Origin: an uncultured Clostridium sp.
Lineage (GTDB): Bacteria > Bacillota > Clostridia > TANB77 > CAG-508
Direction: 5' to 3'
Length of the DNA: 5,318 nucleotides
NCBI GenBank assembly: GCA_900557475.1
Contig: USTA01000070.1
Coordinates: 1 to 5,318, forward strand
A program made the translations under genes and the position numbers. Numbering within the stretch: position 1 is the first letter of the stretch; each line of letters begins with the position of its first letter. The notes below the pieces were generated by a model that saw nothing but the letters and a program-made list of their open reading frames with translations, was not told where the DNA came from and did not search any database. Shown piece after piece: positions 1-4,863 of the stretch.

Positions 1-99
1 TACAATTTTTCTAACATTTTCTAATACATCAGTTTCTATTCTTGCAGTAAATTGTGTATAATCCTTTTTCTTTCTACTTTTTACTATAAAATCTTCCAT
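1..99 (-). CDS. Ribbon-helix-helix (Arc/CopG-like) DNA-binding protein, N-terminal part, cut by window edge
   Basis: This is a partial gene. Reading leftward from an ATG at 99-97 gives 33 uninterrupted codons to the window edge. The start is fixed by a strong ribosome binding site, GAGGTGAG, at 115-108 on the minus strand, 8 bases before the ATG. The protein begins with a basic stretch (KSRKKKDY, residues 7-14). It then shows a short beta strand, QFTARIE (16-22), and the start of a helix, TDVLENVRKIV (23-33). A basic tail, an alternating beta strand and then a helix is the layout of the ribbon-helix-helix fold, in which the strand of a dimer reads the major groove. The second helix lies outside the window. 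Such proteins are usually small repressors, antitoxins or plasmid/phage regulators, and which one this is cannot be told. It is divergent from the surface-protein gene and a palindrome lies between them, so autoregulation is plausible. Confidence 0.65.
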   Translation of the reverse strand, partial: MEDFIVKSRKKKDYTQFTARIETDVLENVRKIV

Positions 100-140
100 T
101 TTAATAACTCACCTCAAATAAATTTTAATATAATAATTTT

Positions 141-160
141 TGTATGAATATACTCATACA
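141..160. promoter_or_regulatory. 20-bp near-perfect palindrome, candidate operator between divergent genes
   Basis: The arms TGTATGA (141-147) and TCATACA (154-160) are exact reverse complements around a 6-bp centre. Counting the centre, 9 of 10 base pairs match. It sits between the minus-strand ribbon-helix-helix gene and the rightward promoter of the surface-protein gene. A perfect TATAAT reads leftward at 182-177 with only a weak -35. If that is the -10 of the left gene, the palindrome falls just after its transcription start, a common operator position. There is no T-run beside it, so a terminator is unlikely. Binding by the adjacent regulator is inference. Confidence 0.45.
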
Positions 161-183
161 TGAAACTATAGCTGAAATTATAC

Positions 184-212
184 TTGACTTATACTTGGGA
201 AAATGATAAGAT
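184..212 (+). promoter_or_regulatory. Sigma-A-type extended -10 promoter of the surface-protein gene
   Basis: TTGACT (184-189, 5 of 6 to consensus) is followed by a 17-bp spacer and TAAGAT (207-212, 4 of 6). The -10 is preceded by TG at 204-205, giving an extended -10 (TGnTAAGAT). It would start transcription around 219 and leave a leader of about 30 bases. A ribosome binding site, GGAG (240-243), lies 8 bases before the ATG at 252. Confidence 0.55.
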
Positions 213-251
213 TAAAAACGAAAAGATAACAAAAGAAATGGAGAAAAAAAT

Positions 252-686
252 ATGAAGTATGTAAAAAAAGAACAAGGAATTACATTAATTGCATTAGTTG
301 TAACAATAATTCTACTTTTAATTTTATCAAGTTTAACAATTACAACAATTACAACAATTACACAAAACAATGGAATATTAATAAGAGCACAAGAGGCAAT
401 GAATAAAACGGAGGAAGCGAAAGATAAAGAAAACATAGAATTAAAGAAAGCTGAATTAGAGATTTTGTATAAAACATTACCTAAAGATGACGATGAAGAT
501 AAGAGTTTGAAAACATTTATTGCAAAATACAAAGTGGAAAGTGATGCTCAAACAATATCGTTTCCTATATATGGTACTAGTGAAAATTTGCTAATAGATT
601 ATGGCGATGGAACTCAAGAAAAAAAGGAAGGATATATAGCTAAAAACTCAATAAAACATACATATAGTTCTCGGTGGAGAATATGA
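252..686 (+). CDS. Prepilin-leader surface protein, 5' part of a frameshifted gene
   Basis: This is the N-terminal part of a predicted cell-surface or secreted protein. The start ATG has GGAG 8 bases upstream. Residues 1-9 form a short basic leader ending in Gly (MKYVKKEQG), followed by a hydrophobic helix (10-28, ITLIALVV...). This is the pattern cut by type IV prepilin peptidases after the Gly. The Glu that true pilins carry at mature position 5 is Ala here, as in many clostridial proteins annotated only as prepilin-type N-terminal domain. After NNGIL (39-43) comes a charged helix (44-75), then a small beta domain (about 94-140) with IDYGDGT and HTYSS, typical of PKD-like folds. The frame then breaks: after Ser140 it reads four unrelated residues and stops at TGA 684-686, while the PKD pattern continues in the +1 frame as GGEYEVKVTG. 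The two ORFs are therefore one gene, and this half alone would be a membrane stub. Whether the break is real or a sequencing error is not known. Confidence 0.8.
   Translation: MKYVKKEQGITLIALVVTIILLLILSSLTITTITTITQNNGILIRAQEAMNKTEEAKDKENIELKKAELEILYKTLPKDDDEDKSLKTFIAKYKVESDAQTISFPIYGTSENLLIDYGDGTQEKKEGYIAKNSIKHTYSSRWRI
336..362 (+). repeat. Three perfect in-frame copies of a 9-bp unit
   Basis: ACAATTACA occurs three times head to tail (336-344, 345-353, 354-362). In the gene's frame each copy encodes Thr-Ile-Thr, giving residues 29-37 at the outer end of the membrane helix. Gain or loss of a copy by slippage would change the protein by three residues without breaking the frame. Confidence 0.9.
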
Positions 687-693
687 AGTAAAA

Positions 694-1584
694 GTGACTG
701 GTAAATGTTCTTCATTTACATATTTTGAGTTGCCAACAGATAATAATAAAATTATAGAGTTAGTACAATGGGGAACAGTTTTTAACAATATAACTTTTAC
801 AAACTGTATTAATTTAAGTGGAAACATTCCTTTACCAAGCACTAATACAATGAAAAATATTACCAATGTTTCTAGGATGTTTAAGAATACAACTATTACA
901 GGCCAAATACCGCCATATCTTTTTTATGGTGGAGAAAATATACAACTTGCATATGAATGCTTTATGGGATGCAAAAATTTAGACAGTATAATTCCAAAAA
1001 CGTTGTTTAAAGATTTGAAAAATCTTGAGCAAATTCATAATATGTTTTCAGATAGTGGTATTATAGGAAGTATACCAGAAGAATTATTCATAAATAACGG
1101 AAAACTTAATAGAGTTACTTATTTATTTTCTGGATGTAATGGCATAATTGGAAAAGTTCCAGGAAATTTATTTAGTAAAAATATAAATATAACATCTTTT
1201 AGAGGAGTATTTAGGGGCTGCAATATTACTAGTATAGATGATAATTTATTTTCTAATAATATATTGGCAACAGATTTTGTGAATGTATTTAGAGAATGCA
1301 AAAAATTAAAAAGTATACCTAATAATTTATTTACTAACAATGTTGAAGCGCTTCAATTTAATGATTGCTTTAGAGAATGTATATCACTAGAAACATTACC
1401 TAACAATTTGTTTGCAAACAACAATAAGGCAACAAATTTTACAGAAACATTTTATGGTTGCATTAATTTAGAAGGAAATGCAATGAATTTATGGGAAACG
1501 AATCTGAGTGTAGTAGGAAACCAATGTTTTTATAATTGCAAAAAATTGAAAAATTATAGTTCTATACCAACAGATTGGAAGTAA
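694..1584 (+). CDS. BspA/DUF285-type repeat surface protein, 3' part of the frameshifted gene
   Basis: This is the continuation of the gene starting at 252, in the +1 frame. The frame is open from 655, and the true continuation probably begins near 670 (GGEYEVKVTG, the last strand of the PKD-like domain). The GTG at 694 has no well-placed ribosome binding site and is not a convincing start. From residue 76 (nt 919) to the end there are eight repeats of 26-28 residues. Each opens with Leu-Phe/Trp, carries a central F-x-x-C motif (FMGC, FSGC, FRGC, FREC, FREC, FYGC, FYNC; the second repeat has FSDS) and most end in an Ile/Leu-Pro turn. This is the pattern of BspA-like (DUF285) leucine-rich-type repeats, which build an elongated solenoid on surface proteins and are linked to adhesion in some bacteria. 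The C-terminus (SSIPTDWK) looks complete and carries no LPxTG motif, choline-binding repeat or transmembrane anchor. If translated as one protein, anchoring would depend on the N-terminal prepilin-like helix. The ligand is unknown. Confidence 0.8.
   Translation: MTGKCSSFTYFELPTDNNKIIELVQWGTVFNNITFTNCINLSGNIPLPSTNTMKNITNVSRMFKNTTITGQIPPYLFYGGENIQLAYECFMGCKNLDSIIPKTLFKDLKNLEQIHNMFSDSGIIGSIPEELFINNGKLNRVTYLFSGCNGIIGKVPGNLFSKNINITSFRGVFRGCNITSIDDNLFSNNILATDFVNVFRECKKLKSIPNNLFTNNVEALQFNDCFRECISLETLPNNLFANNNKATNFTETFYGCINLEGNAMNLWETNLSVVGNQCFYNCKKLKNYSSIPTDWK
919..1581 (+). repeat. Eight degenerate ~81-bp coding repeats (BspA/DUF285-type)
   Basis: Repeat units begin at the Leu-Phe/Trp codons at about 919, 1003, 1084, 1168, 1246, 1327, 1408 and 1489, so units are 78-84 bp. 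The units starting at 1246 and 1327 are closest in protein sequence, sharing FREC and a PNN end. The repeats have drifted at DNA level, so they are old duplications and not a fresh expansion. Confidence 0.75.
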
Positions 1585-1598
1585 ACAAAGGTTCTTGC

Positions 1599-1628
1599 TT
1601 GACAAATAGATTGGTTATATATTATTAT
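1599..1628 (+). promoter_or_regulatory. Promoter of tcdA
   Basis: A perfect TTGACA (1599-1604) is followed after 18 bp by TATTAT (1623-1628, 5 of 6). An overlapping TATTAT at 1620-1625 (15-bp spacer) is an alternative. Either places the transcription start at about 1632-1635, right at the ribosome binding site AAGGAG (1635-1640), so the leader would be very short. No hairpin terminator is visible between the surface-protein gene's stop and this promoter. Confidence 0.55.
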
Positions 1629-1647
1629 TGAAAAAAGGAGAACGTAT

Positions 1648-2346
1648 ATGGATGACCAATTTTCAAGAACAGAATTAATGATAGGAAAAGAAAATATTGA
1701 AAAAATAAACAATTCTAAAGTAGTTGTATTTGGACTAGGAGGAGTAGGCTCTTATGTAGTAGAAGGACTTGCAAGGGCAGGGATTGGGAATTTTATATTA
1801 GTAGATAATGATATAATTTCAAATTCAAATATAAATAGACAGCTTATTGCTCTTCACTCTACTATTGGTATGTCTAAAGTTCACGCATGCAAAAACAGAA
1901 TTTTAGATATAAATCCAAATGCAAAGGTAGAAGTATTAGCGGAATTTTTTGATAGAAATAGTGTGAATTTTTTAGATTCTTCTATAACTTATATTGCTGA
2001 CTGTATAGATACTATTAGTAGCAAAATAGAATTGGTTCTAAGAGCAAATAATTTAAACATTCCTATTATTTCTTGTATGGGAACTGGAAATAAGTTAAAT
2101 CCTGAAATGCTAGAGGTATCTGATATATATAAAACAAGTGTATGTCCTCTTGCAAAAGTAATGAGAAAAGAATTAAAAGCTAGAAACATAAAAAAATTAA
2201 AAGTAGTATATTCAAAAGAAGAGCCTATAAAAACAAATTATGAAGAAGAAGGAAAAAGAATTCCTGGAAGTATATCATTTGTCCCATCTGTTGCAGGGCT
2301 AATTATGGCTGGGGAGATTGTAAAAGATATCATATTTGCTAACTAA
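1648..2346 (+). CDS. tcdA: tRNA threonylcarbamoyladenosine dehydratase (TcdA/CsdL family)
   Basis: This is a cytoplasmic E1-like enzyme of the ThiF/MoeB/HesA superfamily. TcdA uses ATP to activate and cyclise the N6-threonylcarbamoyl group of t6A at position 37 in tRNAs that read ANN codons, giving ct6A. At 232 residues it is close to family length. The nucleotide-binding loop is GLGGVGS (29-35), followed by acidic VDNDII (52-57) and the family-typical SNINRQ (60-65), whose Arg and Gln contact ATP in this superfamily. ADCIDT (117-122) matches the conserved Asp-containing segment near the active site. CPLAK (166-170) and the C-terminal SFVPSVAGLIMAGE (210-223) are characteristic of TcdA over MoeB or ThiF, and there is no MoeB-type rhodanese domain. 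AAGGAG lies 7 bases before the ATG. It has its own promoter and is separated from prfB by 69 bp with a second promoter. A shared role with prfB in translation is plausible but does not imply an operon. Confidence 0.9.
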   Translation: MDDQFSRTELMIGKENIEKINNSKVVVFGLGGVGSYVVEGLARAGIGNFILVDNDIISNSNINRQLIALHSTIGMSKVHACKNRILDINPNAKVEVLAEFFDRNSVNFLDSSITYIADCIDTISSKIELVLRANNLNIPIISCMGTGNKLNPEMLEVSDIYKTSVCPLAKVMRKELKARNIKKLKVVYSKEEPIKTNYEEEGKRIPGSISFVPSVAGLIMAGEIVKDIIFAN

Positions 2347-2362
2347 AAAAGAGAATTTATAA

Positions 2363-2391
2363 TTGCTAAATACTAGAATATGTTATATAAT
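2363..2391 (+). promoter_or_regulatory. Promoter of prfB
   Basis: TTGCTA (2363-2368, 4 of 6) is separated by 17 bp from a perfect TATAAT (2386-2391). Transcription would start near 2398, just ahead of the ribosome binding site AAAGGAG (2402-2408). No terminator hairpin is visible after tcdA, so read-through from tcdA is also possible. Confidence 0.55.
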
Positions 2392-2415
2392 TATAAAGAT
2401 TAAAGGAGTTTATTA

Positions 2416-3516
2416 ATGTTTGAATATGATGAAATACAAAAAGAAATAGAGCAATTAAAAGTTAGAGTCCATGACATTGGCTCTTCAATTTGTGCAGATA
2501 GTTTAGAAAACGAATTAAAATCTTTAGAAGAAGAAACTACGAGGCAAGAATTTTGGGAAGATACAACAAATTCTTCGAAAACATTAGCTAAAATTACGGA
2601 AATAAAGAAAAAACTAGGAGAATATAGAAGTGCAGAGTCTTCAATAAATACTATTTCCGAGATGATAGTACTTATTAAAGAAGAAAATGATGAAGATTTA
2701 GCAAAAGAAGTGATAAAGAATTTAAATGAAATTTCAAAAAAAGTAGATGAATTAGAGGTTTCTACTTTGCTTTCAAATAAATATGATGAAAATAATGCTA
2801 TTATAACTATTCACCCAGGTGCTGGTGGTACTGAAGCTCAGGATTGGGCTGAAATGCTTTATAGAATGTACACAAGATGGTGTAACTCAAATGGATTTAA
2901 GGTAGAGGAATTAGACTATTTAGATGGGGAAGAAGCAGGCCTAAAAAGTGTTACATTTTTAGTAAGTGGAAAATTTGCATATGGCTATTTAAAAGGAGAA
3001 CATGGAGTTCATAGATTGGTAAGAATTTCTCCATTTGATAGTGGAGGAAGAAGACATACATCTTTTGCTTCAGTAGAAGTTTTGCCAGAAATAAATGAAG
3101 ATGAAGATATTTATATAAATCCAGATGATATAAAAATGGATGTATTTAGAGCATCAGGTGCTGGCGGGCAGCACATAAATAAAACTTCATCAGCTGTAAG
3201 ACTTACACATATTCCAACAGGGATAGTAGTTGCGTGTCAAACAGAAAGAAGCCAATTTCAAAATAGAGATACTGCAATGAAAATGCTAAAATCTAAATTA
3301 TTGGCACTAAAAGAGAAAGCTAATAAAGAAACAATTGATGACCTAAAGGGAATTCAAATGGAAATTGCTTGGGGAAGTCAAATCCGTTCATATGTATTTT
3401 GCCCATATACTTTAGTAAAAGATCATCGAACAAATTATGAAGTAGGAGATGTTCAAGGTGTTATGGATGGAAATTTAAATGGCTTTATATTTGCATATTT
3501 AAAGTTGAATCATTAA
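2416..3516 (+). CDS. prfB: Peptide chain release factor 2 (RF2)
   Basis: RF2 recognises UGA and UAA stop codons in the ribosomal A site and triggers release of the finished protein. The 366 residues cover the whole protein. An N-terminal helical domain (1-115) is followed by the core starting at ITIHPGAGGTEAQDWAEM (130-147). The stop-codon-reading SPF motif is at 205-207 and the peptidyl-hydrolysis GGQ motif at 250-252, inside GAGGQHINKTSSAV. SPF rather than PxT separates it from RF1, and the motif numbering equals that of E. coli RF2. Position 246 is Ala, the residue found in most RF2s in place of the Thr of E. coli K-12. AAAGGAG lies 7 bases before the ATG. The gene is read straight through with no internal UGA. 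The programmed +1 frameshift around codon 25-26 of many prfB genes, which senses RF2 level, is absent. The aligned site reads ATT TGT. A methyltransferase such as PrmC normally modifies the GGQ glutamine, but none is visible here. Confidence 0.97.
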   Translation: MFEYDEIQKEIEQLKVRVHDIGSSICADSLENELKSLEEETTRQEFWEDTTNSSKTLAKITEIKKKLGEYRSAESSINTISEMIVLIKEENDEDLAKEVIKNLNEISKKVDELEVSTLLSNKYDENNAIITIHPGAGGTEAQDWAEMLYRMYTRWCNSNGFKVEELDYLDGEEAGLKSVTFLVSGKFAYGYLKGEHGVHRLVRISPFDSGGRRHTSFASVEVLPEINEDEDIYINPDDIKMDVFRASGAGGQHINKTSSAVRLTHIPTGIVVACQTERSQFQNRDTAMKMLKSKLLALKEKANKETIDDLKGIQMEIAWGSQIRSYVFCPYTLVKDHRTNYEVGDVQGVMDGNLNGFIFAYLKLNH

Positions 3517-3523
3517 AATAGGC

Positions 3524-3552
3524 TTTACAAAAATATTACGTTGTGCTAATAT
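3524..3552 (+). promoter_or_regulatory. Extended -10 promoter of the DUF308 gene
   Basis: TTTACA (3524-3529, 5 of 6) is followed by a 17-bp spacer and TAATAT (3547-3552, 4 of 6), with TG at 3544-3545 making an extended -10. A perfect TATAAT also occurs at 3552-3557 but has no -35 at a suitable distance. The strong ribosome binding site AAAGGAGG (3568-3575) follows, 6 bases before the ATG. No terminator is visible after prfB. Confidence 0.5.
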
Positions 3553-3581
3553 ATAATTGTAACTAACAAAGGAGGATTTAT

Positions 3582-4184
3582 ATGGAGAAGTATATTAGAA
3601 AATTAGGAAGAAATTCAATTATTTTTTCAATGTTATTAATTGTATTTGGCCTATTTATGTTTACAAAACCACTTGATACAATGAATGTACTAATGATTTT
3701 ATTTGGAATATTGTTAGTTTTAAATGGATTAGTTCATTTAGTATCATATTTTTCAATTAAAAACGAATTTAGGTTCTTTAGTGGAGAACTAGCACAATCA
3801 ATCATTTACATTATATTAGGATTTATTCTTATGTGTAACTATGATAAAATAAGTGGAATATTACCAATTATATTAGGTATTTGGATAATAGTAGAAAGCA
3901 TATTTAAACTTCAAATATCTTTAAATATAAGGGATATTTATGATAGTCACTGGGGTATAATGCTTACAATGTCTATTATAACTGGGTTACTTGGAACAGT
4001 AATACTATTTAATCCATTTGATTCATTAGCCTTATTTTTAAGAGTAGCAGGAATAGTAATTATGATTGTAGAATTAATTTCAATATTTGAAGATATCTCA
4101 ATCATATCAAGAGTTGGAAAGGCTGAAAAAATAGAAAAAGAACTTGAAAAAGAAGTAAAGAAAATGAAAAAAGATTTACAATAA
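3582..4184 (+). CDS. DUF308/HdeD-like six-helix membrane protein
   Basis: This is a 200-residue integral membrane protein of unknown biochemical function. Six hydrophobic segments can be seen at about residues 11-28, 34-56, 69-86, 89-109, 124-143 and 148-169. They are arranged as three hairpins, most with a Gly-rich turn (FGILLVLNG, ILGFILM, ILGIWIIVES, ITGLLGT). This length, helix number and pattern of short loops fit the DUF308 family, which includes E. coli HdeD, a protein tied to acid resistance. That link is by family only. A strongly charged tail of about 23 residues (178-200), alternating Lys and Glu in a likely helical or coiled-coil stretch, follows the last membrane segment and should lie in the cytoplasm. 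The gene has its own promoter and a strong ribosome binding site, and it is followed 3 bases after the stop by a hairpin terminator. Nothing nearby points to a partner. Confidence 0.8.
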   Translation: MEKYIRKLGRNSIIFSMLLIVFGLFMFTKPLDTMNVLMILFGILLVLNGLVHLVSYFSIKNEFRFFSGELAQSIIYIILGFILMCNYDKISGILPIILGIWIIVESIFKLQISLNIRDIYDSHWGIMLTMSIITGLLGTVILFNPFDSLALFLRVAGIVIMIVELISIFEDISIISRVGKAEKIEKELEKEVKKMKKDLQ

Positions 4185-4187
4185 TAA

Positions 4188-4221
4188 AAAAAGTAGCATT
4201 AATTAAATAGTGCTACTTTTT
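4188..4221. terminator. Bidirectional rho-independent terminator between converging genes
   Basis: The stem arms AAAAAGTAGCA (4188-4198) and TGCTACTTTTT (4211-4221) pair perfectly over 11 bp around a 12-base loop. Reading rightward the stem ends in a T-run, and reading leftward the complementary strand also ends in a T-run of seven. It lies between the stop of the DUF308 gene (4184) and the stop of dpaB (4231) on the other strand, so it can serve both. Its GC core is short (GTAGC). Confidence 0.85.
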
Positions 4222-4230
4222 CTGTTATAT

Positions 4231-4809
4231 TCATAATATTATAGGTTCTATTTGTTCACCATTTAAAGCATATTCTATGGTTTTTAGGATATATCCTTCA
4301 TCAAATACTAAAGACCTAGGTTTAGTTATAGGGTTATCTTGCCTAAATGGCACAAAATAGTAATTTCTTCCATTTAATAATGTACCAATATTACTAGCAC
4401 TTCCACTTAATGCATCATTTGTAGATACAGCTATAATTAGTGGATTTTCATTTCTAAGATGAGACTTAGCAGCCATTGTTACAGGAGTATCTGTAATACC
4501 ATTTGCGAGTTTAGCAATAGTGTTTCCTGTTGCAGGAGCAATAACCATTACATCTGTCATTTTCTTTGGACCAATTGGTTCTGCTCCTTGTATAGTATGG
4601 ATAATTTTGTTTCCAGTAATATCCTCAATTTGAGCTATAAAATCATGTGCCTTCCCAAATTTAGTATCCATTTCATATGCATTAAAAGACATAATAGGAA
4701 GGACATTAGCTCCTTCATCAACAAGTTCTTTTATTTTAGGTATAGTTTTTGAAAATGTACAAAAAGAACCTGTTAAGGCAAATCCGATTTTTAAATTATT
4801 AAGTTTCAT
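4231..4809 (-). CDS. dpaB: Dipicolinate synthase subunit B (SpoVFB/DpaB)
   Basis: With DpaA this subunit forms dipicolinate synthase. The enzyme oxidises the dihydrodipicolinate-pathway intermediate to dipicolinic acid in the mother cell during sporulation. Dipicolinate then enters the forespore with calcium and gives heat resistance. The 192 residues are close to the usual ~200. The protein has the flavoprotein (Rossmann-like) fold of the family: KIGFALTGSFCT (7-18), GAEPIGPKKMTDVMVIAPATGNTIAK (75-100, the most diagnostic block), TPVTMAAKSHLRN (108-120), STNDALSGSASN (129-140) and YYFVPFRQDNP (150-160). AGGAGG (4818-4813) stands only 3 bases before the ATG, which is close, but no other start fits. 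A sigma-E/K-like -10, CATATTATA, lies upstream. The gene directly upstream is a tyrosine recombinase, not dpaA, and no dpaA is visible in this window. Whether dpaA is elsewhere, or another protein fills its role, cannot be seen. Confidence 0.92.
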   Translation of the reverse strand: MKLNNLKIGFALTGSFCTFSKTIPKIKELVDEGANVLPIMSFNAYEMDTKFGKAHDFIAQIEDITGNKIIHTIQGAEPIGPKKMTDVMVIAPATGNTIAKLANGITDTPVTMAAKSHLRNENPLIIAVSTNDALSGSASNIGTLLNGRNYYFVPFRQDNPITKPRSLVFDEGYILKTIEYALNGEQIEPIIL

Positions 4810-4826
4810 ATACCTCCTCTCTTTAA

Positions 4827-4835
4827 TATAATATG
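4827..4835 (-). promoter_or_regulatory. Possible sigma-E/sigma-K -10 element of dpaB
   Basis: On the minus strand CATATTATA (4835-4827) matches the CATAnnnTA form of the sporulation sigma-K -10, and spoVF in Bacillus subtilis is controlled by sigma-K. It stands about 18 bases before the dpaB start codon. I do not see a clear -35 (AC for sigma-K or ATA for sigma-E) at 14-17 bp upstream. An AT-rich region also offers such a match by chance, so the call is weak. Confidence 0.3.
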
Positions 4836-4863
4836 AATTTACATAAAGATAGGGGAATGAATT

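Noticed and set aside
212..532. Minus-strand 106-codon hydrophobic ORF opposite the pilin-like gene
   Set aside because: Its hydrophobicity mirrors the low-complexity coding strand, and it overlaps the promoter and a well-supported gene.
619..625. A7 tract as a transcriptional slippage site that would repair the surface-protein frame
   Set aside because: The +1 frame has stops at 637-639 and 652-654, downstream of the tract, so slippage there could not give a full-length product.
919..1581. CRISPR-like or tandem satellite array
   Set aside because: The periodicity of about 81 bp is at protein level within one open frame, with no identical direct repeats or unique spacers.
694..1584. Independent gene starting at GTG 694
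   Set aside because: It has no well-placed ribosome binding site or promoter, no signal peptide, and its frame continues a domain begun in the upstream ORF.
1585..1647. Terminator or riboswitch after the surface-protein gene
   Set aside because: I found no stable stem followed by a T-run. The gap is filled by the tcdA promoter and ribosome binding site.
4459..4752. Plus-strand 97-codon ORF inside dpaB
   Set aside because: It lies fully antisense to a confidently identified gene, has Cys- and Ser-rich composition typical of a shadow frame, and shows no recognisable domain.
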